A program made the position numbers and the translations under genes. From the NCBI GenBank assembly GCA_004298385.1, contig SCTX01000116.1, positions 1-42,346 of the forward strand: 42,346 nt of DNA. The letters run 5' to 3'. Below, in pieces: positions 7,652-15,280 of this stretch. How positions within the stretch are numbered: position 1 is the first letter of the stretch; each line of letters begins with the position of its first letter. The notes under the pieces are model-generated. The model did no database searches and was not told where the DNA came from. It saw only the letters and a list, made by a program, of their open reading frames with translations. This stretch comes from Betaproteobacteria bacterium (GTDB taxonomy: Bacteria > Pseudomonadota > Gammaproteobacteria > Burkholderiales > SG8-39).

Positions 7652-8397
7652 CGCGCGCCGGAAGCGTCCGAATCTTGGTCGCGGCAGGATTGCTGCTCTC
7701 GCTCGAGATTTGTTGCCGCTCCGGGATCATCAACATGACAACCATGATCCCGCCCTCCGAGATGCTGGGAGCCATAGCTGATCTTGCACGCTCGGGACGC
7801 CTGCTCAAGGAGAGCCTGCCGACGTTCCGCAATGTCACCATTGCCTTCGTTCTGGCGGTCGGGCTTGGGGTCATCGGCGGCACGGTACTGCATAGTCTGC
7901 CGCGCGTTCGCCGTGTGCTCGATCCGCTGCTGGCGTCCTATTACGCGGTGCCGTTCTTCGCGCTCTATCCGCTGTTCGTCGTGATCTTCGGTCTCAACGA
8001 CTGGCCCTTGATCATGATCGGTATCGTCTTTGCCGGTGTCGCCGTGGTCGTCAGCACGCTCAACGGCATCGATCGCGTGCCGCCGGTGCTGCTCAAAGTC
8101 GCCCGCATTTACCGCATGAGCCGCACCGCCAAGGTCCGGCTGGTCATCCTGCCGGCCATCGCGCTACCTCTGTTCACCGGGATCAAGCTCGCCCTCGCAT
8201 ACTCGTTCATCGGCATTCTGGCCGGCGAGTTCATACTGGCAAGCGCCGGAATCGGCCACGCCATCGCGTTTGCCTACGACGCCTTCGACAATCGCACCAT
8301 GTACGGCCTCATCGCCTTTACGCTTATCCTGGTCACTTTGATGAACATGGGGCTTCAAGCGTGCGAGCGGCTTCTTCTAAAGGGAAGGAGCCGGTGA
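7648..8397 (+). CDS. ABC transporter permease, NitT/TauT type (first of two)
   Basis: 249 residues from ATG 7648, translationally coupled to the ATPase. The hydrophobic profile fits about six membrane helices, beginning with VRILVAAGLLLSLEI and including VTIAFVLAVGLGVIGGTVL and FFALYPLFVVIFGLNDWPLI. The cytoplasmic coupling loop is AGEFILASAGIGHAIAFAYD. This family (TauC/SsuC-like) forms the pore with a second permease. Here the next gene encodes a distinct permease rather than a copy, so the importer is probably a heterodimer. The gene ends inside the start of the second permease (GTGA overlap at 8394-8397). Confidence 0.88.
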   Translation: MTRAGSVRILVAAGLLLSLEICCRSGIINMTTMIPPSEMLGAIADLARSGRLLKESLPTFRNVTIAFVLAVGLGVIGGTVLHSLPRVRRVLDPLLASYYAVPFFALYPLFVVIFGLNDWPLIMIGIVFAGVAVVVSTLNGIDRVPPVLLKVARIYRMSRTAKVRLVILPAIALPLFTGIKLALAYSFIGILAGEFILASAGIGHAIAFAYDAFDNRTMYGLIAFTLILVTLMNMGLQACERLLLKGRSR

Positions 8398-9158
8398 CGC
8401 AATCGACGGCCGCCGTGGGCAAATCCAGGCGCCTGCAGGACTTTGCCCTGCTGGTCGCATGCATCCTCGCAGCCTGGCAGGCGCTCTATATGATCGTCGG
8501 GGATGTGGCGATAACGTCTCCGGTGACCACGTTAGGCTATGCCATCGAGTTGCTGCCTTCCAGCGATTTCAGGCCCCATCTTGCAGCCAGCCTAACAGCC
8601 TTCGGCAATGCGCTGCTGATCTCTTATGCGGGCGGCGTGTTGCTAGGACTCACGCTCGGGTTTCATCGCTTCTCCGGTGAGGTTGCCGAGCCGATGCTGG
8701 GCGCACTCTACTCGCTGCCCAAGATCGCCCTCTATCCGATCATACTGCAGATCTTCGGCCTTGGCCTTTCCGCCAAGGTTGCATTCGGCGCCCTCCACGG
8801 GGTGATTCCCGTCGCGCTCTTCAGCATGAATGCAGTACGCGGCATCAACCCGATGCACTTGCGCACGGCACGGGTCCTGCGGCTGTCGTCGATCGAGACC
8901 GTCCGCACCATCGTCGCGCCGGCCATAATCCCGGAAATTGTCACCGGCCTGAGGGTAGGCTTTTCGCTGACTCTTCTGGGCGTCCTCATCGGCGAGATGT
9001 TTGCCTCGCAGCACGGCATGGGCTTCCTGCTTATCAATGCGATCAACCTGCACGACGTGAAGATGATCACTACCCTGATCTTCGTGCTGTTCCTGTTCGC
9101 GACGGTCACAAGTGCTATACTGCTCGCGATCGATAGGCGGCTGCACGTGCGCGTCTGA
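8394..9158 (+). CDS. ABC transporter permease, NitT/TauT type (second of two)
   Basis: 254 residues from GTG 8394, chosen because AAGGGAAGGAG ends 6 bases upstream and the GTGA overlap with the previous stop indicates coupling; a GTG at 8361 would only add 11 residues inside the first permease. Membrane segments include LQDFALLVACILAAWQALYM, ALLISYAGGVLLGLTLGF and ALYSLPKIALYPIILQIFGL. The coupling loop is GEMFASQHGMGFLLINAINL. It should pair with the preceding permease in one importer. It is separated by 71 bases from the hydro-lyase gene. Confidence 0.88.
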   Translation: MTQSTAAVGKSRRLQDFALLVACILAAWQALYMIVGDVAITSPVTTLGYAIELLPSSDFRPHLAASLTAFGNALLISYAGGVLLGLTLGFHRFSGEVAEPMLGALYSLPKIALYPIILQIFGLGLSAKVAFGALHGVIPVALFSMNAVRGINPMHLRTARVLRLSSIETVRTIVAPAIIPEIVTGLRVGFSLTLLGVLIGEMFASQHGMGFLLINAINLHDVKMITTLIFVLFLFATVTSAILLAIDRRLHVRV

Positions 9159-9229
9159 GCACGGGATCGTGCGGCGCGAACAGGATGTCGGGACAGCACC
9201 GGGCTGAAGCACAAAGCGAGAGGATGGCC

Positions 9230-10489
9230 ATGGCGGCGATGACGATGATCGAGAAGATACTGGCTCGCACAGGGGGCAAGTCGAGCGTGCGTCCGGGCGA
9301 GATTGTCGAGTGCCGGCCCGACATGGTCGTCGGGCTCGATCTCCCGATCTCGACCGACGGCGGATGGTATCGCCCCAAGAAGATCTTCGATCCGGATCGC
9401 GTTGCACTCATTTTCGACCACAGTGTCCCCGCCCCCAGCATCAAGGACGCCACCGGCATGGTCGAAGGCCGGCGGTTCGCCAAGGAATTCAAGCTGAAGC
9501 ATTTCTTCGACGTCGGCCAGCATGGCATTTGCCATGTGATACTCGCCGAAAATGGTCTGGCGCGGCCTGGTGAGTTGCTCGTCTGCGCCGACTCCCACAC
9601 GTGCGCATCGGGTGCGCTGAACTGCGCCGGCCGTGGTGCTGGCCTCATGGACACGCTGCAGGCGATGACCAAAGGCGTCATCTGGTATCCGGTCACGCCG
9701 AGCGTGCGCTACAATTTTACCGGCGTGATGCCGCCTCAGGTCAGCGGCAAGGACGTCTTCTTCCACATCGCGCAAGAGTACGGCGGCCACACGAATACCA
9801 GCGTCGAATTCGGAGGCCCCGGCCTTAAGGATATGCCGATGTCGGACCGACGAACGATTGCCACCATGTGCGCCGAAATCAGCGCCGAGTTCGCGCTGTT
9901 CGAATATGATCAAGTAACCGCCGAATATCTTCGCGATCGTCTGGATCGCCCGCCGACCCCAGTCGCACCCGATGCCGGCGCCGAGTATCTCGAGGTTCGC
10001 ACGATCGATCTCGCGGCCCTCGAACCCTATGTCGTAATGCCTGACGCCGTGCCCAATAATGCGAAGCGCATCTCCCAGTTCAAGGAGAAAGTCCGCATAG
10101 ACCAGGCCTTCATCGGATCGTGCGCCAACGGGAAAATTGAGGACTTGCGGGCTGCTGCCAACATCGTTCGCGGCCGCAAAGTGGCGCCGGGCGTGCGCCT
10201 GCTGATCACCCCTGGATCGCAGGCCGTCCATATTCAGGCCGTCCAAGAAGGCTTGGTCGAAACCCTTCTAAAAGCGGGCGCGGTCGTAACCAACTCCACC
10301 TGCGGCGCCTGTTTCGGCGGCCATATGGGCGTTCTGGCGGCGGGCGAGGTCTGCATCACGGCAAGCACGCGCAACTTCAAGGGCCGAATGGGCAGCGCCG
10401 AGGCGAGGATTTACATGGGTTCGCCGGCAACAGTCGCCGCATCGGCCCTGACCGGCGTCATCACGGATCCGCGAACGGTCTGCGCATGA
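9230..10489 (+). CDS. Aconitase/3-isopropylmalate dehydratase-like hydro-lyase, large subunit
   Basis: 419 residues from ATG 9230, chosen for the AGAGG 7 bases upstream; an ATG at 9185 would add 15 residues but lacks a spaced ribosome-binding site. The length fits the archaeal/HACN-type LeuC group rather than the 465-residue bacterial LeuC. Marks: FDHSVPAPS, CADSHTCASGAL, and the [4Fe-4S] cysteines in FIGSCANGKIEDL and NSTCGACFGGH. The enzyme family adds or removes water on citrate-, isopropylmalate-, methylmalate- or dimethylmalate-type acids. In this operon it is paired with its small subunit and with a KKCGH lyase, not with leuA or leuB, so leucine synthesis is unlikely. 2,3-Dimethylmalate dehydratase (DmdA) is the closest pathway precedent I can name. 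Confidence 0.82.
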   Translation: MAAMTMIEKILARTGGKSSVRPGEIVECRPDMVVGLDLPISTDGGWYRPKKIFDPDRVALIFDHSVPAPSIKDATGMVEGRRFAKEFKLKHFFDVGQHGICHVILAENGLARPGELLVCADSHTCASGALNCAGRGAGLMDTLQAMTKGVIWYPVTPSVRYNFTGVMPPQVSGKDVFFHIAQEYGGHTNTSVEFGGPGLKDMPMSDRRTIATMCAEISAEFALFEYDQVTAEYLRDRLDRPPTPVAPDAGAEYLEVRTIDLAALEPYVVMPDAVPNNAKRISQFKEKVRIDQAFIGSCANGKIEDLRAAANIVRGRKVAPGVRLLITPGSQAVHIQAVQEGLVETLLKAGAVVTNSTCGACFGGHMGVLAAGEVCITASTRNFKGRMGSAEARIYMGSPATVAASALTGVITDPRTVCA

Positions 10490-10533
10490 TCGGCGCGCGA
10501 TAGGCAGTCTTTCGAAACTATAGGAGTAAGAAA

Positions 10534-11058
10534 ATGCCGCATGTGGTCGAGGGCCGGGTGTGGAAGTTCGGCGATAACATCAACACCGATCTGATCTATC
10601 CCAACACGGCATTCCGCGCTCCGGAGGCGCAACAGTACAAGCTCACATTTAGCGCCAATCGTCCCGGATGGGTGGATCAGGTGAGACCCGGCGACCTTCT
10701 CGTCGGCGGGCTGAATTTCGGCATGGGATCGGGGCGACCATCAGGCAAGGTCCTGCGTGAATGCGGCATAGCCGGTGTGGTCGCGGAGACGCTGAACGGT
10801 CTCTGCCTTCGCAACTGCGTCGTCTCGGCCTTGCCCGCGATGCAGTGCAAAGGCGTGAGCGGCCTATTCGAGGAAGGTGACATCGCCCGCTTCGATTTTT
10901 CCAGCGGCCTGGTCACCAACGTGACGCGCAAGCGCTCGTTGCAGGGCGAGGCGGTTGCGCCGTTGCTACTCGATATCGTGGCGGCGGGCGGCGTCCTGCC
11001 CATGCTGGTGCGCGAAGGCTATGTCGAGGCCACCGCCTACGTCGCCTCTGCGCGATAG
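10534..11058 (+). CDS. Aconitase/3-isopropylmalate dehydratase-like hydro-lyase, small subunit
   Basis: 174 residues from ATG 10534, with TAGGAG 9 bases upstream. It has the swivel-domain pattern of LeuD-like subunits: GRVWKFGDNINTDLIYPNT (residues 7-25), then GGLNFGMGSGRPSGKVLREC. The usual substrate-binding stretch of LeuD is G-S-S-R-E-H-A; here it reads G-S-G-R-P-S-G, so the arginine is kept but the neighbours differ. That fits a substrate other than isopropylmalate. It must work with the large subunit encoded 44 bases upstream. It is the last gene of the operon and is followed by a palindromic repeat at 11085-11139. Confidence 0.82.
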   Translation: MPHVVEGRVWKFGDNINTDLIYPNTAFRAPEAQQYKLTFSANRPGWVDQVRPGDLLVGGLNFGMGSGRPSGKVLRECGIAGVVAETLNGLCLRNCVVSALPAMQCKGVSGLFEEGDIARFDFSSGLVTNVTRKRSLQGEAVAPLLLDIVAAGGVLPMLVREGYVEATAYVASAR

Positions 11059-11084
11059 ACAAGCGATAGGAAAATCAATCTGCC

Positions 11085-11139
11085 GGGCAACCCAACATCC
11101 GCCTGCCGACGCAGGTTGGATGAAGCTGAGTTGGGTCCC
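11085..11139. repeat. REP-like nested palindrome
   Basis: Nested inverted repeats: GGG(C)AACCCAAC at 11085-11096 pairs with GTTGGGT(C)CC at 11130-11139; inside, ATCC with GGAT and CCTGC with GCAGG close a short loop (11107-11110). AACCCAAC/GTTGGGT palindromes of this kind recur between genes in many proteobacteria. It lies after the operon and before a convergent gene end, where it could also act as a transcription barrier. No second copy is seen in the window. Confidence 0.6.
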
Positions 11140-11246
11140 GGACTGCGCATAATGTGGTTGTGTTCATTTCAGGCTCCCCCTTTAGAGCAAATCGCCGGGA
11201 TTTGGACCGGTATTATTGGTTGAATATGTAGTTGCTTGCCCTGTGC

Positions 11247-12131
11247 TCAGTAAATCTTTGGCTTCTGTGCTGCCTCTGCCTGACTGTAATCAGAGAACGG
11301 TCGGTCGCGCTTCGCGATCGCCGCGCCGACGCCTTGTTCTTTTGCCGTAGACACAAATTCGCGGCCCTCTGGCGTGTTGCGCATGATTCCGTCGATGATC
11401 GGTCCAATGCTCGCGGTGTGTTCGAGTCCCATTCGCTCGTATGCCTGGTTGGTGATGAACTTCATCGCCGCGAGCTGCGTGACCGGAATCTGAACGAGCT
11501 TGTCGACATAGTTCCATACCTGGCTGTCGAGCTGCTCGAGCGGATAGGAGAAATTAATCAGACCGGCTTCGACCGCCTCCTTGCCGCTAATAGATTGCCC
11601 GGTGAGCGCAAAGTGCTTGGCGCGCGTCAGTCCCAGGCGATAGATCCAGATGCCGGTGAGGTGGCAGCCCCAGACGCGCGAGTAGGGTGTGCCGAAGCGC
11701 GCGTCGTCGGAGGCGATCACGATGTCACCGAGCAGGGCGTATTCGGAACCGCCGCCCACGCACCAGCCTTGAACTTTAACCACCACCGGCTTAGGGCTGC
11801 GCCAGATGCTCATAAAGCGTTGCGTGGGCCCGGCGTTCGGATTGAGGCTCGTCATCATGTCCAGGCCCGGGTCGTATTTCGCCGGATCCGAACTGATTCC
11901 GTATTCCTCGAATTGCTGTAATCCATCGGAGAAATCGAAACCGCCGCAGAAGGACTTGCCGGCGCCTTGAAGCAGAATCACCCGAATTTCACGGTCGCCG
12001 TTGGCGCGACCGATCGCGTGGTTTACCTCATCCGGCATCGGCGGGCGGATGGTGTTGTATTTTTCCGGCCGGTTGAGCGTGATGACCGCGACGCGGCCTT
12101 TTTTTTCGTACAGTATCGTTTCGTAGATCAT
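11247..12131 (-). CDS. Enoyl-CoA hydratase/isomerase (crotonase) family protein
   Basis: 294 residues from ATG 12131. Crotonase marks: VAVITLNRPEKYNTI, then the oxyanion-hole regions GAGKSFCGGFDFSD and KVQGWCVGGGSEYALLGDIV. Glu130 in GGGSEYAL occupies the first catalytic-glutamate position of enoyl-CoA hydratase. The second (E in FGQPEILLG) is replaced in FGTPYSRVWG by Tyr150. A simple hydratase is therefore less likely than isomerase, hydrolase or C-C-cleaving chemistry. It is the last gene of a reverse-strand unit with the B12-binding subunit (62-base gap) and the mutase, so it probably acts on the mutase substrate or product. It was given no symbol because the reaction cannot be assigned. 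Confidence 0.82.
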   Translation of the reverse strand: MIYETILYEKKGRVAVITLNRPEKYNTIRPPMPDEVNHAIGRANGDREIRVILLQGAGKSFCGGFDFSDGLQQFEEYGISSDPAKYDPGLDMMTSLNPNAGPTQRFMSIWRSPKPVVVKVQGWCVGGGSEYALLGDIVIASDDARFGTPYSRVWGCHLTGIWIYRLGLTRAKHFALTGQSISGKEAVEAGLINFSYPLEQLDSQVWNYVDKLVQIPVTQLAAMKFITNQAYERMGLEHTASIGPIIDGIMRNTPEGREFVSTAKEQGVGAAIAKRDRPFSDYSQAEAAQKPKIY

Positions 12132-12193
12132 GATTGCTCCCCTTAGCTCATCCTGCGCCGCCGACCGGTTCCAACTTCATGCTTGAATTACCC

Positions 12194-12613
12194 TCAGCGC
12201 CTTCTTCCCCGGACCGCTTTCGCGAGCGCGCGGATTTCATCGACCATCTGATCCTTCATCGCATCCGGTCCGAACACCGCCGCCACGCCGCTCATGCGCA
12301 TCGTTTCCGCGTCCCCCGGCGTAATCACCGAACCGCCCAGTACAACCGCCACGTCAAGGCCCTCGTCAGCGATGCGGCGCATGAGCTCCGGCACGAAGTG
12401 AATGTATTCCCAGGAATGGCAACTGATGCCGATCACGTCGGCGTCCTCGTCGGTGGCCTCGCGTACGAATTTTTCCGGGGTGTTGAAGCGCCCTGCATAG
12501 ACGACCTCCATGCCTGCATCCCGCAACAGGCCGGTAACCGCAATCGCACCGACTTCGTGCTGGTCGATTCCGAACAAACCGATAACGATTCGCGGAATGA
12601 AAGCGGTCTGCAT
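12194..12613 (-). CDS. Cobalamin-binding subunit of an acyl-CoA mutase
   Basis: 139 residues from ATG 12613, seven bases after the large-subunit stop. It is a stand-alone B12-binding (Rossmann-like) domain: D-Q-H-E-V-G at residues 14-19 supplies the lower-axial histidine (D-x-H-x-x-G). DADVIGISCHSWEYI holds the usual second motif, and VVLGGSVI the glycine-rich third one. Splitting the cobalamin domain from the catalytic barrel is known for isobutyryl-CoA and 2-hydroxyisobutyryl-CoA mutases. It should form a complex with the protein encoded directly upstream and bind adenosylcobalamin. Confidence 0.87.
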   Translation of the reverse strand: MQTAFIPRIVIGLFGIDQHEVGAIAVTGLLRDAGMEVVYAGRFNTPEKFVREATDEDADVIGISCHSWEYIHFVPELMRRIADEGLDVAVVLGGSVITPGDAETMRMSGVAAVFGPDAMKDQMVDEIRALAKAVRGRRR

Positions 12614-12620
12614 CGCGCGC

Positions 12621-14222
12621 TCAAAACTCGGGGCGGAGTTCGCCCCACGGGTCGTAAGGATGGTCGTAGGCGAGACGCATTGCACCCGCCATCTCCCCGG
12701 CAGTGGCCCCGGCCCGCAGCGCGCCAAATACCTCGGGCAGCACGTTCACCGCTTTGTCCTGCGCGGCGCGTTGCAGGCTGCGTAACGAGCGGCTTACACC
12801 ATCCCGATGGCGCGCTTTCCGGTACGCAGTGACCTCGCTAATTCGGCTGAGCCACGGCTCGATCTTCTTTTCGGCGATGTCGCGCAGCAGCGTGTCCTGC
12901 TCCGCGGGAATGCGATGGCAATTGGCGCCGACGACTTTTCTCTCTCCGCTGTTCACCAAGCGGTAATGACGCTGGGACGCGTCGGCAAATAACTTGCGGA
13001 AAAATCCCTGTTGCGCAAGGGTGACCGCATCGCCGCGCGCTTCGATTTCAGCCACCATGGAAGCGATGCGCTGCTCGATCTGGTCAGTGAGCGCCTCCAC
13101 GTAGTAGGACCCTCCCAATGGATCGTCAACCTTGGAGATGCCGGTCTCGAGTTGCAGTACCTGCTGGGTGCGCAGAGCTACCCGGTGCGCCTCGTCGCTA
13201 GGCGTGCGGTAGGCTTCGTCGAATGCCGAGATTTCCATCGCCTGGACGCCGGCGAGCGCGAGAGCCATCCCTTGAATGGAACCGCGTACGATATTACTTG
13301 CGGTCTGTTGCGCGGTCAGGGTCAGTCCGGAGGTATGGCATGTGATCACCGTCGACCACGAGCGCGGATCGAGCGCTTTGAATTCCTCTTTCATCATGCG
13401 CGCATAGAAACGCCGGGTGGCGCGGATCTTGGCGATTTCTTCGAAAAAATCCATGCCGCAGTTCACCAGAATGGCGATGCGCGGCGCGAATGAATCCACC
13501 TGGACCCCACGCCGAATCAGTTCTCGGGTGAGATGGCGAATTTCGACGAACCCCAGCGCCATTTCCTCGACGCCGTTCAACCCGCTTTCGCTGAAGAAAT
13601 ATGTATCCTCGATATAGGCATGGAAGCGCGGGAGCTTTTCCACGGCGAACTCGATCGTGTCCACAGCCAACCGGTTGAGCAGCGTAAAGGGCATGCCCGA
13701 CGAGTAGCCGCAGTCCTCGGCGTACAGCGGCGCTTGCAGTACTGAACCGCGCACTTTGTCCCGAGCGAGACCGCGGTCCTCGACGACCGCGAGTAGCCCG
13801 GTCAGAGCGAACACCGCCGGCACCGAACTCGAAACCGAATTGTTTTCAAGGGGAATGTCCCGCAGCAGATCGAGGTAGTCTTGCTTGTGGCACAGCGAAA
13901 CCCCTTGAGTCCCGACCGAGTACCTCACCAGGGGATGGTCTGGGTCGATCATGCTTTGCGTGGGGCTATCACCGATCACGTCCACACCCATCTGACCCAG
14001 GCCGATTAGATATTTGATCTGCTCGTTCGAGCGTCTGGCGTCGCCCTCGCCAGAGAGTTCGCGATTGATCCAGCCAGGACTCGCCTGCGGCGGGCGCAGG
14101 CGACCTCGGGTGAACGGATACGCCCCTGGCGCCTCAGGCGCCTCAGGCGCCTCCGAGCACGAAACATCGGCCCGCGTGTAATGCGGCTTCAGCGCGATGC
14201 CCGATCTGGTTTGCTCCGCCAT
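12621..14222 (-). CDS. Divergent adenosylcobalamin-dependent acyl-CoA mutase, large subunit
   Basis: 533 residues from ATG 14222. The methylmalonyl-CoA mutase barrel is recognisable: YPFTRG (35-40), SNEQIKYLIGLGQMGVDVIG, DSPTQSMIDPDHP, VDSFAPRIAILVNCGMDFFE, then CHTSGLTLTAQQTASNIVRG and DPLGGSYYVE. By hand alignment to the Propionibacterium enzyme, three substrate or catalytic positions differ: Tyr89 is Leu56, Arg207 is Thr180 and His244 is Phe209. Arg207 holds the free carboxylate of methylmalonyl-CoA, so that substrate is unlikely. Isobutyryl-, 2-hydroxyisobutyryl- and pivalyl-CoA mutases are known relatives with changes at such positions, but this pattern matches none that I know. The N-terminus contains an Ala-Pro-Glu repeat. 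No MeaB-type chaperone gene is present in the window. Confidence 0.85.
   Translation of the reverse strand: MAEQTRSGIALKPHYTRADVSCSEAPEAPEAPGAYPFTRGRLRPPQASPGWINRELSGEGDARRSNEQIKYLIGLGQMGVDVIGDSPTQSMIDPDHPLVRYSVGTQGVSLCHKQDYLDLLRDIPLENNSVSSSVPAVFALTGLLAVVEDRGLARDKVRGSVLQAPLYAEDCGYSSGMPFTLLNRLAVDTIEFAVEKLPRFHAYIEDTYFFSESGLNGVEEMALGFVEIRHLTRELIRRGVQVDSFAPRIAILVNCGMDFFEEIAKIRATRRFYARMMKEEFKALDPRSWSTVITCHTSGLTLTAQQTASNIVRGSIQGMALALAGVQAMEISAFDEAYRTPSDEAHRVALRTQQVLQLETGISKVDDPLGGSYYVEALTDQIEQRIASMVAEIEARGDAVTLAQQGFFRKLFADASQRHYRLVNSGERKVVGANCHRIPAEQDTLLRDIAEKKIEPWLSRISEVTAYRKARHRDGVSRSLRSLQRAAQDKAVNVLPEVFGALRAGATAGEMAGAMRLAYDHPYDPWGELRPEF
14128..14154 (-). repeat. Three tandem 9-base repeats coding Glu-Ala-Pro
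   Basis: GGCGCCTCA occurs at 14128-14136 and 14137-14145, and GGCGCCTCC at 14146-14154. On the reverse strand they code (E-A-P)3 at about residues 24-32 of the mutase, before its first conserved motif. Copy number may vary between strains. Confidence 0.8.
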
Positions 14223-14462
14223 GCATTATTTCCCTATGCCACATGGTTTCAGCTACGCGCCGATGCCGAACAGCGCCGCATCCGTCGCAGTTCGTGTTCG
14301 TCGCCCAATGTCTCTACCGGTTTCCCATTTTCCTGTTGCGCCTACTGGTGCACTTGGCCGCGAGTCAAATCATTGCAACAGGCGACGAAGTGAAGTTATC
14401 ATACCAATCGACTCTCCGGAAGTCGGCATTCGAATACTACCACCACCACTTTGGGTACATCA

Positions 14463-15245
14463 ATGCAGCACCAAAACAAAACGTTCTTGATCACCGGCGC
14501 CGCCTCCGGCATCGGCCGCGCCTGCGCGCTACGCATCGCCGCTGAAGGTGCACGAGTGGCGCTGCTCGACATCCGTCCCGCCGTCGAATCCGTGGCGCAG
14601 GTACTGCGTGAGGGCGGAGCGGTATGCGAAACCGTGGTTCTCGACATTGCCGATCCCGATCAGACCGCCCGCGCGGTGGAGAAGATTTCGTCCGCGCTCG
14701 GCCCGGTTGACTGTCTTGTCAACAACGCCGGGATCGTCGATAACATCGCGCCGCTGGCGCGAATGAAATTCGATGCTTGGCAAAGGGAAATCGGCGTGAA
14801 CCTGACCGGGCCGTTCAACATGATCCGGGCCGCGGCTGGCGCGATGGCAGAGCGCGGATGGGGCCGCATTGTCAACATGTCATCCGCGGCGGCGCGAGGC
14901 GGGCTGTTCAGGCAGGTCGGGTACGCGGCGACGAAATCTGCGTTGTTCGGGCTGACCTATAACGTCGCGCTAGAGTACGGCCGCCAAGGGATTACCTGCA
15001 ACATGATTCTGCCCGGACTGATCGGTACGGAAAACGTCCTGGCGATGCCTCAGCCCATCATCGACACCGCAATCGCGGCAACGCCCTCGCGCCGCCTCGG
15101 TACGCCGAACGAGGTGGCCGCGCTGGTCTCGTTCCTGTGCACTGAGGAAGCGGGGTTCATCAACGGAGCGGAAATCGACATCGACGGCGGCATGCGACTG
15201 AATACGCTTGCGCTTGGCAGTATCAAGGAAAATCGACGCTCCTGA
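14463..15245 (+). CDS. Short-chain dehydrogenase/reductase (FabG-like)
   Basis: 260 residues from ATG 14463; a TTG four codons earlier is less likely. Classical SDR: cofactor motif TGAASGIG (near residue 11), LLDIRP at the end of beta-2, VNNAGIV, catalytic Ser in NMSSAAARGG and the Y-A-A-T-K pair. The C-terminus INGAEIDIDGGMRL is usual. The aspartate in LLDI suggests NAD(H) preference. It is divergent from the mutase operon (240-base gap) and converges on the HpaB-like gene. A 3-hydroxyacyl-CoA or alcohol dehydrogenase role in the same pathway is plausible, but the substrate is not evident. Confidence 0.85.
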   Translation: MQHQNKTFLITGAASGIGRACALRIAAEGARVALLDIRPAVESVAQVLREGGAVCETVVLDIADPDQTARAVEKISSALGPVDCLVNNAGIVDNIAPLARMKFDAWQREIGVNLTGPFNMIRAAAGAMAERGWGRIVNMSSAAARGGLFRQVGYAATKSALFGLTYNVALEYGRQGITCNMILPGLIGTENVLAMPQPIIDTAIAATPSRRLGTPNEVAALVSFLCTEEAGFINGAEIDIDGGMRLNTLALGSIKENRRS

Positions 15246-15280
15246 CGCAGGCCGATGCCGTCCGCCCCGGCGCGAAAATC

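Noticed and set aside
9230-11058. Annotation as leucine-pathway leuC and leuD
   Set aside because: No other leucine gene is nearby; the operon contains an importer and a C-C lyase, and the small-subunit substrate loop differs.
12621-14222. Annotation as plain methylmalonyl-CoA mutase
   Set aside because: The barrel is homologous, but the arginine and histidine needed for methylmalonyl-CoA are not at the expected positions, so that name would mislead.
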